This document shows positions 26,221 to 35,135 of a stretch of DNA of 54,379 nt, piece after piece. The notes under the pieces were generated by a model. That model made no database searches. It saw only the letters and a program-made list of their open reading frames with translations, and was not told the DNA's origin. Within the stretch, counting starts at the first letter, position 1. The number at the start of each line of letters is the position of its first letter. The position numbers and the translations under genes are program-made. The stretch spans positions 1-54,379 of the forward strand of contig JAQGMJ010000027.1 of NCBI GenBank assembly GCA_028292405.1, in the 5' to 3' direction. This stretch comes from Betaproteobacteria bacterium. GTDB taxonomy: Bacteria > Pseudomonadota > Gammaproteobacteria > Burkholderiales > JAEUOS01.

Positions 26221-27699
26221 ATGCGTGTCAATTCCCTGTCCCGCAGCATCATCGCCGCGGCGGTTATCGCGACTACGGGTTACGTCTACGTTGAAGCCGG
26301 CCTGCCGGGCATGACCCGCGCGCAGGCCATTGTCCCTACCGCCTCCGCCGCGCCCCTGATGGTGCCGGGCGCGCAGGCAATGGACTTCTCCAGCATCGTT
26401 AAAGCCTATGGCCCGGCGGTAGTCAACATCACCGTCACCGGCGTGCGTGACGGCAGCGACGGCGACAACGGCGCCGCCCAGCGCCGCGGCGGCCCGCAGA
26501 CCAGCCCGGACGATCCGCTGTTCGAATTCTTCAAGCGCTTCGGCATTCCGCAGCAGCAGACCCCGAAGGGCCCGCAACTGTCGCGCGGCCTGGGGTCCGG
26601 CTTCATCGTCTCGGCTGACGGCGTGATCATCACCAACGCCCACGTGGTCGATGGCGCCCAGGAAGTGGATGTGAAACTCACCGACAAGCGTGAATTCCGC
26701 GCCAAGGTGATCGGCGTGGACAAGCGCTCGGATGTGGCCGTAATCAAGATCGACGCCAAGAACCTGCCGGTGGTGCGCATCGGCAATCCGGCTGAAGCCC
26801 AGGTCGGCGAATGGGTGCTGGCGATCGGCTCACCATTTGGGTTTGAAAACACCGCCACCGCCGGCATCGTCAGCGCCAAGTCGCGCAACCTGCCCGGTGA
26901 CGCCTACGTGCCCTTCATCCAGACCGACGTGGCTGTGAACCCCGGCAACTCCGGCGGCCCGCTGTTCAATGCGCGCGGCGAGGTCATCGGCATCAACTCG
27001 CAAATCTACTCCGGCAGCGGCGGCTACCAGGGCCTGTCCTTCGCCATCCCGATGGACGTGGTGGCCAAGGTGCAAAGCCAGTTGCTGGCGCACGGCAAGG
27101 TGGTGCGCGGGCGCATCGGCGTCTCGGTGCAGGACGTCAACCAGGCGCTGGCCGATTCTTTTGGTCTCAAGGGCATGAGCGGCGCGCTGGTCAGCTCGAT
27201 CGAGCCCGGCAGCCCAGCTGACAAGGCGGGCCTCTTGCCCGGCGACGTCATCACCGCAGTCAACGGCGGCGCCGTCGAAGGCTCGGGCGATTTGTCGGCG
27301 CGCATCGCCGACATCAGTCCCGGCAGCCGCGCCAGGATAGACCTTGTGCGCAAGGGCGCGCCGAAGACGATCGAAGCGAAGATCGGCGAGCTGCAGGATA
27401 CCAAGGTGGCCAAGGCCGACACCGAGAAGGCCGACCAGGGCCGGCTCGGCCTGGCGGTGCGTCCGCTCGACCGTGACGAGAAAAAGCAGGTCGGCGCCGA
27501 AGGCCTGGTGGTCGAACAGGTCGCCGGCCCCTCCGAGCGCGCCGGCATCCAGCCCGGCGACATCATCCTTTCCCTGAATGGCAACAAGGTAACTACGGTC
27601 GACGAATTGCGCAGCTTGGTGAACAAGGCCGGCAAGCGCGTCGCTCTCCTGGTGCAGCGCGAAGACGCAAAAATCTTCGTGCCCGTCGATTTGGGTTAG
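26221..27699 (+). CDS. Periplasmic serine protease, HtrA/DegP family
   Basis: 492 aa. Signal sequence or anchor in residues 1-36 (...MTRAQA). Trypsin-like domain with catalytic His141 (TNAHVVDG), Asp171 (RSDVAVIKI) and Ser244 (NPGNSGGPL). Two PDZ domains follow (about 300-390 and 405-490). Start at 26221 behind AGGAG. It degrades or refolds damaged envelope proteins. Its place directly after a two-component system, with a PmrA-like box between, suggests stress-responsive expression. A strong terminator follows. Confidence 0.95.
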   Translation: MRVNSLSRSIIAAAVIATTGYVYVEAGLPGMTRAQAIVPTASAAPLMVPGAQAMDFSSIVKAYGPAVVNITVTGVRDGSDGDNGAAQRRGGPQTSPDDPLFEFFKRFGIPQQQTPKGPQLSRGLGSGFIVSADGVIITNAHVVDGAQEVDVKLTDKREFRAKVIGVDKRSDVAVIKIDAKNLPVVRIGNPAEAQVGEWVLAIGSPFGFENTATAGIVSAKSRNLPGDAYVPFIQTDVAVNPGNSGGPLFNARGEVIGINSQIYSGSGGYQGLSFAIPMDVVAKVQSQLLAHGKVVRGRIGVSVQDVNQALADSFGLKGMSGALVSSIEPGSPADKAGLLPGDVITAVNGGAVEGSGDLSARIADISPGSRARIDLVRKGAPKTIEAKIGELQDTKVAKADTEKADQGRLGLAVRPLDRDEKKQVGAEGLVVEQVAGPSERAGIQPGDIILSLNGNKVTTVDELRSLVNKAGKRVALLVQREDAKIFVPVDLG

Positions 27700-27747
27700 A
27701 CGGTAAGGCCGTTTCAGCGCACCTGCTCGCGCCGACCGGCCTAAGTT

Positions 27748-27785
27748 ATCCCCCCACTCGCAAGGGTGGGGGGATTTTTTTTTTT
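27748..27785 (+). terminator. Strong rho-independent terminator after htrA
   Basis: ATCCCCCCAC - TCGCAAG - GTGGGGGGAT, a 10-bp stem, followed by a run of 11 T. Confidence 0.93.
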
Positions 27786-27866
27786 GATTTTCCGGCGTGC
27801 CGGCCGCCTGGGCGACATCGGGGATAATGCACCGATGTCGAATCCGATTTTTCTCACGGTGCTCCG

Positions 27867-29414
27867 ATGATGCTTGGACGGCTGTTCTCCCGTGCCGCCA
27901 CGCCGGGCACCGCTGCCCTGGAGTCTGCGGCGCCGCCCGCCGCCGCGCCGCCGCCAGTTTCCGCCAGTGAGGCCAACCGCTCCGCCTTGCGCACCTGGCT
28001 TGCGCAGGACGGCTTTCCCGCCTACTTTCTGGATGAGTTGTGCGCGCAGCCGCAACGCCGCGAAGCAGCGGGGTACCTGGCGGCCGGCGCGCAACTGCAA
28101 GAGGCAGAAGCGCTGCTGCGTCAATTGCTGGCGGCCGATCCAGCGAGCGTGCTCGATCAGATGCTGCTGGCGGAGGTGCTTGGCCGGCACGGCGAATTCG
28201 CGCAGTCGGCGCAATTGCTGCAGGCGGTCGCGGCCGATCCCGGGCATCTTGGCGCGCGCGCCGCGGCGATGCTGGCGGAGCAGGCTTTTTTTCGTGGTGA
28301 CTTCGAGGTGGCGCGCGTCCTGATCGAGCGCGCCGCGGCGCTGGTGCCGGACGCGATGCACTGCCAGACATTGCTCGGTTGCGTGCGCGAACTTGGGCGG
28401 GCCGATGCGCCGCCGCAATATGCGCAAGCGCTGGCGCATTTTCGCCGCGCGGTGGCGCTGCGCCCCGCCACGCCGCTGGCGCGGGTCTACCTCGCTACCG
28501 CCCTGCTGCGCCAGGGCGCGCTGCAGCAGGGCCTGACCGAATGGGTGATCGCCGAATGCCTGGGCGGCACTTATGTGAATCGCGCCATCTGCCCGGTGTG
28601 GGACGGCCGGCCGCTGGGCGACGCGCGCCTGCTGCTGCTGACCCACAGCGGCTACGGCGACGTGATCCAGTTCCTGCGCTTCGCCCATCACCTGCGTGCA
28701 CGCGAACCGCGCGTTCGCTTAAACCTGCTGATCCGCGCGCCGCTGGCGCGCCTGGCGCAGGCCACCGGCCTGTTCGAATCGGTGTTCACCAACGGGCCGG
28801 AGGGCGAGGGCTTCGACTGGCAGGTGTCGCAGACCCATCTGCCGCTGCTGCTGGGCCTGGACGTGCCGCAGTTGCGCACCTTCGAGCCCTACCTGCAAGT
28901 CGATGCCGCGCGCCTGCAGGCCGCGCAGCAATGGTTGCCGCCGCGCGCCGGCAGGCTGCGCGTAGGGCTGTGCTGGGCCGGCCATCCCGGGGTCTTCGAC
29001 GCCAAGCGCAGCGTGCCGCTGGCCGCATTACAGCCGCTGCTCGAGGTGGAGGGTGTGGACTGGGTCTCGCTGGCCGAAGAGCCCAATGCCGGCGCACAGC
29101 AACTCGGCATCGCCGACGTCTCCACGCACTTAAGCGATTTCTACGCTACTGCCGCGCTGATGTGCCAGCTCGACCTGGTGATCGCCGTCGACACCTCGGT
29201 GGCGAACCTGGCCGGCGCCCTGGCGTTGCCGACCTGGCTGATCGCCCGGCCGGACCCGGACTGGCGCTGGGGCCTGGAGGGCGAGGCGACGCCGTGGTAC
29301 GGCTCGGTGCGCGTATTCCGCCATCCGCCGGGCACCGGGGTGAACTGGCCGGCCATCGCGCGCGACCTGGCGGTGGCGCTGCGTCAACGGGTGGCCGAAG
29401 GCGGCCCGCGTTAA
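27867..29414 (+). CDS. TPR protein with C-terminal GT9-like glycosyltransferase domain
   Basis: 515 aa. After a Pro/Ala-rich N-terminus (about 15-35), residues about 75-240 form TPR-like helical repeats (LLRQLLAADPASVLDQMLLAEVLGR, ALAHFRRAVALRP). The C-terminal half has THSGYGDVIQFLRFA, VGLCWAGHP, and IAVDTSVANLAGALALPTW. These resemble the heptosyltransferase-like domain often found behind TPRs. It may glycosylate or handle envelope proteins or glycans; substrate unknown. Monocistronic after a terminator. Confidence 0.8.
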   Translation: MMLGRLFSRAATPGTAALESAAPPAAAPPPVSASEANRSALRTWLAQDGFPAYFLDELCAQPQRREAAGYLAAGAQLQEAEALLRQLLAADPASVLDQMLLAEVLGRHGEFAQSAQLLQAVAADPGHLGARAAAMLAEQAFFRGDFEVARVLIERAAALVPDAMHCQTLLGCVRELGRADAPPQYAQALAHFRRAVALRPATPLARVYLATALLRQGALQQGLTEWVIAECLGGTYVNRAICPVWDGRPLGDARLLLLTHSGYGDVIQFLRFAHHLRAREPRVRLNLLIRAPLARLAQATGLFESVFTNGPEGEGFDWQVSQTHLPLLLGLDVPQLRTFEPYLQVDAARLQAAQQWLPPRAGRLRVGLCWAGHPGVFDAKRSVPLAALQPLLEVEGVDWVSLAEEPNAGAQQLGIADVSTHLSDFYATAALMCQLDLVIAVDTSVANLAGALALPTWLIARPDPDWRWGLEGEATPWYGSVRVFRHPPGTGVNWPAIARDLAVALRQRVAEGGPR

Positions 29415-29520
29415 TCCACGGTATGCGCGAAACGCGCCGCCGGCCTCGGTAGAATCGGCGCACCAATAAATCCGCATGAGCGGCGCCGGGTTGCCCCAAG
29501 CGTCTGCCGAGGAGACACCG

Positions 29521-30492
29521 ATGCGCGCAACTTCCTGCTGGCTGGTTTTGGGTGGATGGCTGGGCGCTTGCGCCTCGCCGGCCTGGGCCGACGACGTATT
29601 TCCCTCGCAGCCGATCCGCCTGATCATCCCGATGGTCGCCGCCGGTTCCACCGACGTGATGGCGCGCATCATCGTGCCGAAAATGGCGGCGGCTCTCGGC
29701 CAGCCGATGGTGATCGACAACCGGCCCGGCGGCAACGGCCTGATCGGCGAAGAAATGGTGGCGCGCGCCAAGCCGGACGGCTACACCCTGATGCTGGAAT
29801 CCACCGCCGCCGCCATCAACCCCAGCCTGAACGCGCAGAACTACGATCCGCTCAAGGCCTTCCTGCCGGTGTCGCAAGCCGCCGCCGTACCGCTGATACT
29901 CACGGTCAACTCGACTATGCAGGCGCAAAACGTCAAGGAGTTGATCGCCGAGGTCAAGGCCAAGCCAGGGGTGTATACCTACGCCTCTTTCGGCAACGGC
30001 AGCATCGCCCATTTCGCCGGCGAGATTTTCAAGCTCAATGCCGGGCTGGAGATGACCCACATCGCCTACAAGGGCAGCCCGCAGGCGGTCAACGACACCA
30101 TCGGCGGGCAGGTGAACATGATGTTCGCCCCGGTGCCGACCATCGTGCAGCATTTCAAGGCCGGCAAGGCCCGCGGCCTGGCGATTACCGCGCCGGTGCG
30201 CTCCAGCCTGGCGCCGCAAATCCCGACCATGGCCGAGGCGGGCGTGGCCGGCATGGAAGTGCAGACCTGGTTCGGCTTTTTCCTGCCCACCGGCACGCCG
30301 CCGGCAATCGCCAACCGCTACTATGAAGAAATCCAAAAGGCGTTCAAACTGCCGGACGTGCGCGCCGCGCTCGACGCCCAGGGCTTCACCATCATCGCCA
30401 GCACCCCGGCGGAGTTCGCCAAGGTGTTCCATGCCGAGGTCGAGCGCTTCGCGCGGGTGGTCAAGCAGGCGCATATCAAGGCGGACGGCTGA
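29521..30492 (+). CDS. Bug-family (TctC-like) periplasmic solute-binding protein 1
   Basis: 323 aa. Signal peptide ending at WADD (near residue 23). Bug-family pattern: QPIRLIIPMVAAGSTDVMAR, DNRPGGNGLIG, KPDGYTLM, HIAYKGSPQAVNDTIGGQVNMMF. Such proteins bind carboxylates and feed tripartite tricarboxylate transporters or act as sensors; no TctA/TctB is nearby. Start at 29521 behind GAGGAGA; an ATG at 29476 has no good RBS. It is followed closely by a HIBADH-like dehydrogenase gene. Confidence 0.9.
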   Translation: MRATSCWLVLGGWLGACASPAWADDVFPSQPIRLIIPMVAAGSTDVMARIIVPKMAAALGQPMVIDNRPGGNGLIGEEMVARAKPDGYTLMLESTAAAINPSLNAQNYDPLKAFLPVSQAAAVPLILTVNSTMQAQNVKELIAEVKAKPGVYTYASFGNGSIAHFAGEIFKLNAGLEMTHIAYKGSPQAVNDTIGGQVNMMFAPVPTIVQHFKAGKARGLAITAPVRSSLAPQIPTMAEAGVAGMEVQTWFGFFLPTGTPPAIANRYYEEIQKAFKLPDVRAALDAQGFTIIASTPAEFAKVFHAEVERFARVVKQAHIKADG

Positions 30493-30535
30493 CAGCATCA
30501 CGAAACCGCAATAGCGGGCACACGGAAACACAACC

Positions 30536-31432
30536 ATGCAACTCCCCATCGCAGTTCTCGGTCTGGGCCTGATGGGCTCGGCTATTACAACCCGTCTCTC
30601 CGGCGCGGGTTTTTCACTCCTCGGCTACGACGTCGATCCTGCCAAGCGCGCCGCTTTCACCGGCGCGGGGCGCAGCAGTGCCGACAGCGTGGCGCAAGCC
30701 GTGCAGCGCTGCGACGTGTTGGTTCTGGCGGTGTTCGACACCACGCAAGTGGAGCAGGTGACCGAGGGCGGTGGTGGCACTGAGGGCATTGCCGCCGCAG
30801 CGCGCGACGCCGGCCGTCGCGTCACCGTGGTCTGCACCAGCACCTGCGACCCCGACCGTATCGAAAGCCTGGCCGCGCGCCTGGCGGGCGGCCCGGTGGA
30901 TTTTGTCGAACTGCCGATCTCCGGCACTAGCATGCAGGTGGCGCGTGGCGATGCCGTCGGCCTGATCGGCGGCGAAGAAGCGGCGGCGCAGCGCGTGCAG
31001 CCGGTGCTGGAAGCGATTTGCCCGAAGCGCCATTATCTCGGCGCCGCCGGCAACGGCGCGCGCGCCAAGCTCGCCGTCAACCTGACCTTGGGCCTGAACC
31101 GCGCGGCAATGGCCGAGGGCCTGGCGTTTGCCGAGCAGGCAGGTCTCGACGTCGAAAAATTCTTCGGCGTGGTGCGCGAGTCAGCCGCCTATTCGGCGGT
31201 GATGGACACCAAGGGCAACAACATGGTCGGCCGCAAGTTCGACGCGCCGCAAAGCCGCATCGACCAGAGCCTGAAGGACTTCAAGCTGATGCTCGAATAC
31301 GGCGAGCGCCGTGGCCAGGGTCTGCCCTTCGGCAGCGTCTATGTCGATATGATCAACGACTGCATGGCGCATGGCGAAGGGCAGTGGGACAACGCCGCGA
31401 TCATCGAGGCGATCCGCCGCCGCCGCGGCTAA
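30536..31432 (+). CDS. 3-hydroxyisobutyrate dehydrogenase-family oxidoreductase 1
   Basis: 298 aa beta-hydroxyacid dehydrogenase. Rossmann motif LGLGLMGSAI at 8-17, substrate-binding ELPISGTSM near 125-133, and catalytic Lys178 in GNGARAKLAVNL. It oxidises or reduces a beta-hydroxy acid/semialdehyde with NAD(P). It differs from the second copy at 32010 and lies between a Bug protein gene and a small exported protein gene, suggesting a role in using the bound carboxylate. Confidence 0.9.
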   Translation: MQLPIAVLGLGLMGSAITTRLSGAGFSLLGYDVDPAKRAAFTGAGRSSADSVAQAVQRCDVLVLAVFDTTQVEQVTEGGGGTEGIAAAARDAGRRVTVVCTSTCDPDRIESLAARLAGGPVDFVELPISGTSMQVARGDAVGLIGGEEAAAQRVQPVLEAICPKRHYLGAAGNGARAKLAVNLTLGLNRAAMAEGLAFAEQAGLDVEKFFGVVRESAAYSAVMDTKGNNMVGRKFDAPQSRIDQSLKDFKLMLEYGERRGQGLPFGSVYVDMINDCMAHGEGQWDNAAIIEAIRRRRG

Positions 31433-31479
31433 AGCGCGGCTGCTACACTGGCTTGCCCATCCTTCTCGAGGCCGCCGCC

Positions 31480-31971
31480 ATGAACCAGACGCAAACGCGC
31501 AGACCGTTCCTGTTGAATCTCCTGAATTGGGTTGGTGCATTCATGCTGGCATGCGCGGGCGCCGCCGGCGCGCAGGACGCGGCGATGAGCGGTGCCGACA
31601 CCAAGGCGATCGAAAGCGTGATTCGCGGGCAGCTCGACGCCTTTGCCGCCGACGATGCGGCCAAGGCCTTTTCCTTCGCCGCGCCCGGCATACGCCGCAG
31701 CTTCGGCACCGCCGAAAACTTCATGAACATGGTGCGCAACGGCTACCCAGTGGTCTATCGCCCGGCCGCGGTGGTGTTCCTCAAGCCCGAGACGGACGGA
31801 AAAGAAGTGCTGCAGCCGGTGCAGATGACCGACAAGGAAGGGCAGCTGTGGGTCGCCCTGTACATCATGCAGCGCCAGGCCGGCGGCAAATGGCTTACCG
31901 GTGGCTGCCGCCTCGTGCGCAGCAAGGGCAGCGTGACGCAGGTCGCGCCCGGGCCAGTGCAACAAGTCTAA
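31480..31971 (+). CDS. DUF4864 exported protein
   Basis: 163 aa. N-terminal hydrophobic segment with likely cleavage near GAAGAQD (about residue 32). The body shows IESVIRGQLDAFAADDAAKAFSFAAPGIRRSFG, GYPVVYRP and WLTGGCRL, the DUF4864 (NTF2-like) pattern. Function unknown. It lies between the two HIBADH-like genes on the same strand. Confidence 0.8.
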   Translation: MNQTQTRRPFLLNLLNWVGAFMLACAGAAGAQDAAMSGADTKAIESVIRGQLDAFAADDAAKAFSFAAPGIRRSFGTAENFMNMVRNGYPVVYRPAAVVFLKPETDGKEVLQPVQMTDKEGQLWVALYIMQRQAGGKWLTGGCRLVRSKGSVTQVAPGPVQQV

Positions 31972-32009
31972 AAACGCCGCAAGGCACAACAACAAACGGA
32001 GACAGCAGC

Positions 32010-32963
32010 ATGAGCAGGAGCAAAGCAATCGCGGACAGACCAGTCATGGACAAACCGGTGGTCGGCGTGATCGGCTTAGGGATCATGGGCGGCGCCATGG
32101 CCGAGGCCTTGTTGAAGGACGGCTATCGCGTCATCGGCTACGACCCGGCGCCGCCGGCGCGCGCGCGCCTGAGAAAGGCCGGCGGCCGGCCGGTGGCCTC
32201 GAGCACCGCAGTGGCGGAGGGCGCCGAAATCATCATCACCTCGCTGGCCACGGCGGCAGCGCTGGCCGACACGGCGCAAAAGGTCGCAGCCGCGAAAAAG
32301 TCGCCCAAGGGTAGCCCGCGCCGCATCGTCGTCGAAACCAGCACCTTGCCGATCGCCGACAAGGAAGCCGCGCAAAAGCTGTGGCAAAAAGCCGGCATTG
32401 CCACCCTCGACTGCCCGATCAGCGGCACCGCGGTGCGCATGAAAGAGCGCACCTGGAACATTTTCGTCAGCGGCCCGCAGGTGGCGGCCAAACGCGTGAT
32501 GCCGGTGCTCAAGGTATTCGCCGACATCCTGCCCTACGTCGGCACGTTCGGCAACGGCACCAAGTTCAAGTTCGCCGCCAATCATCTGGTGGCGATCTAC
32601 AACGTGGCCTACGGCGAGTCGATCACCTTCGCGCGCAAGATGGGCCTGGACGGTCAGCAGCTGGTCGACCTGTTCGGCCCCAGCGGCGTGCTGGGAACAG
32701 GCGTGATGCGCCTGCGCATGGGCATGATGGCCAGGCGCCAGTTCACCCCGCCGACCATGAAGGTGCAGGTGTGGCAAAAAGACATGCAGGTGATCGGCGA
32801 CATGGCCAAGTCGGTCGATTGCCCGACGCCGCTGTTCACCGCCTGCGTGCCGATCTACAACGCGGCGATGGCGCAAGGACTCGCGGGGGAAGATACCGCG
32901 TCGGTGGCCGAGGTGCTGGGATCGATGGCGGGTTTGCCGCCGAAGCGTGGCGCCAAACGTTAA
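32010..32963 (+). CDS. 3-hydroxyisobutyrate dehydrogenase-family oxidoreductase 2
   Basis: 317 aa. GVIGLGIMGGAM at 19-30, DCPISGTAVRM near 134-144, and catalytic Lys187 in GNGTKFKFAANHL. RBS GGAG 9 nt before the ATG; a second ATG 12 codons in (MDKPVVGVIG) could also serve. Similar overall fold to the enzyme at 30536 but low identity, so the substrates probably differ. Confidence 0.88.
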   Translation: MSRSKAIADRPVMDKPVVGVIGLGIMGGAMAEALLKDGYRVIGYDPAPPARARLRKAGGRPVASSTAVAEGAEIIITSLATAAALADTAQKVAAAKKSPKGSPRRIVVETSTLPIADKEAAQKLWQKAGIATLDCPISGTAVRMKERTWNIFVSGPQVAAKRVMPVLKVFADILPYVGTFGNGTKFKFAANHLVAIYNVAYGESITFARKMGLDGQQLVDLFGPSGVLGTGVMRLRMGMMARRQFTPPTMKVQVWQKDMQVIGDMAKSVDCPTPLFTACVPIYNAAMAQGLAGEDTASVAEVLGSMAGLPPKRGAKR

Positions 32964-33008
32964 CCCGCGCTAGTCCGAGGGCGCCGCCGGGGACGGCGGC
33001 GCGGCCTG

Positions 33009-33500
33009 CTACTTTTTTGTTGCGGTCTTGCGCGTGCTCTTCACGGCCTTCTTTGGCGGTGCCTTGCGCGCGCTGCTCTTGGCGGCTTTCGCCGCGGCCT
33101 TTTCAGCCGCCTGAATTTCCGGCAGTGCGGCGCGCACGGTGGCGCAGGCATCCAGCGCCGCCGGGCCGCCGCAATACATGAAGGAGTGCAGCAGCAGCTC
33201 GCGGATCTGCAGCAGGGTCACGCCGTTGCGCAGCGCTCCGCGCAGGTGAATCTTGATTTCGTTCGGGCGGTTGAGCGCGATGCACATGGCCAGCGTCACC
33301 AGGCTGCGGCTAGGAAGGTCAAGACCGGGACGGGTCCAAACTTTCCCCCAGGCCATTTCGGTGGCGACTTCCTGGAACGGCATGCCGAGAAAATCGGCGT
33401 TGGCGATGGCGCGCTCGACATAGTCGGCGCCCAGCACTTTTTTGCGCATCGCCAGGCCGGCCTTGAAACCGGCGCTGTTTGCATTCTTCGGGACGGGCAT
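33009..33500 (-). CDS. Carboxymuconolactone decarboxylase-family protein with H1-like basic tail
   Basis: 163 aa. Residues about 20-128 are a CMD/AhpD-type domain similar to gamma-carboxymuconolactone decarboxylases (WTRPGLDLPSRSLVTLAM, HLRGALRNGV, FMYCGGPAALDA). It lacks the CxxC of AhpD peroxidase-type members. Residues 131-163 form a Lys/Ala-rich tail (10 Lys, 2 Arg in 33 residues; AAAKAAKSSARKAPPKK) resembling histone H1-like proteins. A decarboxylase of protocatechuate-type catabolism or a CMD protein of unknown role; the tail is unusual. Confidence 0.85.
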   Translation of the reverse strand: MPVPKNANSAGFKAGLAMRKKVLGADYVERAIANADFLGMPFQEVATEMAWGKVWTRPGLDLPSRSLVTLAMCIALNRPNEIKIHLRGALRNGVTLLQIRELLLHSFMYCGGPAALDACATVRAALPEIQAAEKAAAKAAKSSARKAPPKKAVKSTRKTATKK

Positions 33501-33523
33501 GATGTTCCTCGCGGGTTAAGCGT

Positions 33524-34501
33524 CTAGTCGACCTTGATATTGGCGGAGCGCACCACTGCGCCCCACTTGTCGATCTCGGCCTTGATGTAGACGGTGAATT
33601 GCTCGGGCGTATTGCCGTCGGGCAGCGCGCCTTCGCTGTTGAGCTTGTCGTTGAAATCTTTTTGCTTCAGCGCATCGTTGACTTCGCGGCTCAGGCGCTG
33701 CGTGAGCTCGCGCGGCATGTGCGCGGGGCCGATCATGCCGACCCAGGAGTAGGCCTCGTAGCCGGGCACGCCGGACTCGGCGATGGTCGGCACTTCCGAG
33801 AGTGAAGGAATGCGCTTGGCGCTGCCGATGGCCAGCGCGCGCAGGCGGCCGGTCTGCACGTGCGGCATTACCGAGGGGATGCTGCTGTAGAGCAACTGCA
33901 CCTGCCCCGCCAGCAGGTCGGCCAGCGCCGGGCCCTGGCCCTTGTAGGGCACGTGCACGGTCTTCACGCCCGCCATGGTGTTGAACAGTTCGCCGGCGAG
34001 GTGGCCGGAGTTGCCGCTGCCGGGTGACGAGAAGTAAATCGTGCCGGGTTTGGCTTTCGCCAGGGCGATCAACTCTTTCACGTTCTTCGCCGGCAACGAG
34101 GGATGCGCCACCAGCAACAAGGGGAAATTCACCATGTTGCTGATGGCGGTAAAGTCCTTCACCGGGTCGTAGGGTAGCTTGTCGTACAGGCTGGGGTTGA
34201 CCGCCATCGGCCCGGCGGCACCCACGCCCAGGGTGTAGCCGTCGGGCGCGGACTGCATCAGCGCCTGCAGGCCGACGATGCCGTTGGCGCCGGCGCGGTT
34301 GTCCACCACCACCTGCTGGCCGAATCGCTCGGTGAGCTTTTGCGCCATCGCGCGGCCGATGACGTCGTTGCCGCCGCCGGGCGGGAAAGGCACGATCAGG
34401 CGGATTGGCTTGTTCGGATAAGCCTGGGCGTGCAGCACGGCAGGCGCGCTGCACAACAGGGCGAACGCGCAGGCAAGCGCGACGCGCAATCTGGACCGCA
34501 T
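33524..34501 (-). CDS. Bug-family (TctC-like) periplasmic solute-binding protein 2
   Basis: 325 aa. Signal peptide MRSRLRVALACAFALLCSAP...HAQA. Canonical Bug sequence: YPNKPIRLIVPFPPGGGNDVIGR, DNRAGANGIVGLQ, PDGYTLGVG, VHVPYKGQGPALADLLAGQVQLLY. Start at 34501 behind GGGGAG. It sits just upstream of the CMD-like gene (23 nt gap), suggesting binding of an aromatic or dicarboxylic acid; this link is inferred from position. Confidence 0.93.
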   Translation of the reverse strand: MRSRLRVALACAFALLCSAPAVLHAQAYPNKPIRLIVPFPPGGGNDVIGRAMAQKLTERFGQQVVVDNRAGANGIVGLQALMQSAPDGYTLGVGAAGPMAVNPSLYDKLPYDPVKDFTAISNMVNFPLLLVAHPSLPAKNVKELIALAKAKPGTIYFSSPGSGNSGHLAGELFNTMAGVKTVHVPYKGQGPALADLLAGQVQLLYSSIPSVMPHVQTGRLRALAIGSAKRIPSLSEVPTIAESGVPGYEAYSWVGMIGPAHMPRELTQRLSREVNDALKQKDFNDKLNSEGALPDGNTPEQFTVYIKAEIDKWGAVVRSANIKVD

Positions 34502-34631
34502 GGTTTGTCTCCCCGCAGGCTTGTTGTGTACTACCGGCCGCGGGACAGCGCGACAGGTGCGGGGCAGTGTGGCGAGGCGCCGCCGGGCTGTCAATCCCCA
34601 GGCGGCAATAGGGCGGATTGCGCCGCGCGCG

Positions 34632-35135
34632 CTAAACGGTGGGGCCGGGTACGGACCCAGACCCGGCCCCGAGCTGGCCTTCCTCGGCCAGGCGGCGGAT
34701 GGTGCGGATAGCGTCGATGTCGGCCTCCTTGTACGCATCCTTGACGAACTGCTGGTAGTACGGGTCCACCGGCGGGCCGCCCTCGACGGCCTTGGTATCG
34801 TACTCGAAGCGCACGAACAACTGCTCGGGCTCGGGCTCCTCGATGGTGGTGATCAGCGTGGCGGCGGGTACTTCGCCAGCGGCTTCCACTTCGTATCGCA
34901 CATGGCGCATCGGCGTGAAGGTGACGTGGTCGCGTATGGTCAAGTGGCCGAAGTGGAGTTCGCGCACAAGCTCGGTCTCGCTGCGGCTGATCAGCTCGAA
35001 GCTGTCCAGGCCGATGACGAATTGCGAAGGGTCCTCGGCGCGCAGCTTCAGGCCGCTCCACAATTGCTCGCGGGTCAGGAGGTCGATCAGCGGGTTGAGC
35101 AGATCGTTGATCTGTACGAGGTGAGTAAATTTCAT
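34632..35135 (-). CDS. DUF1857 (AtaL-like, SRPBCC) protein
   Basis: 167 aa. MKFTHLVQINDLLNPLIDLLTREQLWSGL..., IRDHVTFTPMRHVRYE and a C-terminal YYQQFVKDAYKEADIDAIRTIRRLAEEG match the DUF1857 family, a START/SRPBCC-like fold thought to bind small hydrophobic molecules. Its ATG overlaps the stop of the dioxygenase gene (ATGA), so the two are co-translated. Function unknown. Confidence 0.75.
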   Translation of the reverse strand: MKFTHLVQINDLLNPLIDLLTREQLWSGLKLRAEDPSQFVIGLDSFELISRSETELVRELHFGHLTIRDHVTFTPMRHVRYEVEAAGEVPAATLITTIEEPEPEQLFVRFEYDTKAVEGGPPVDPYYQQFVKDAYKEADIDAIRTIRRLAEEGQLGAGSGSVPGPTV

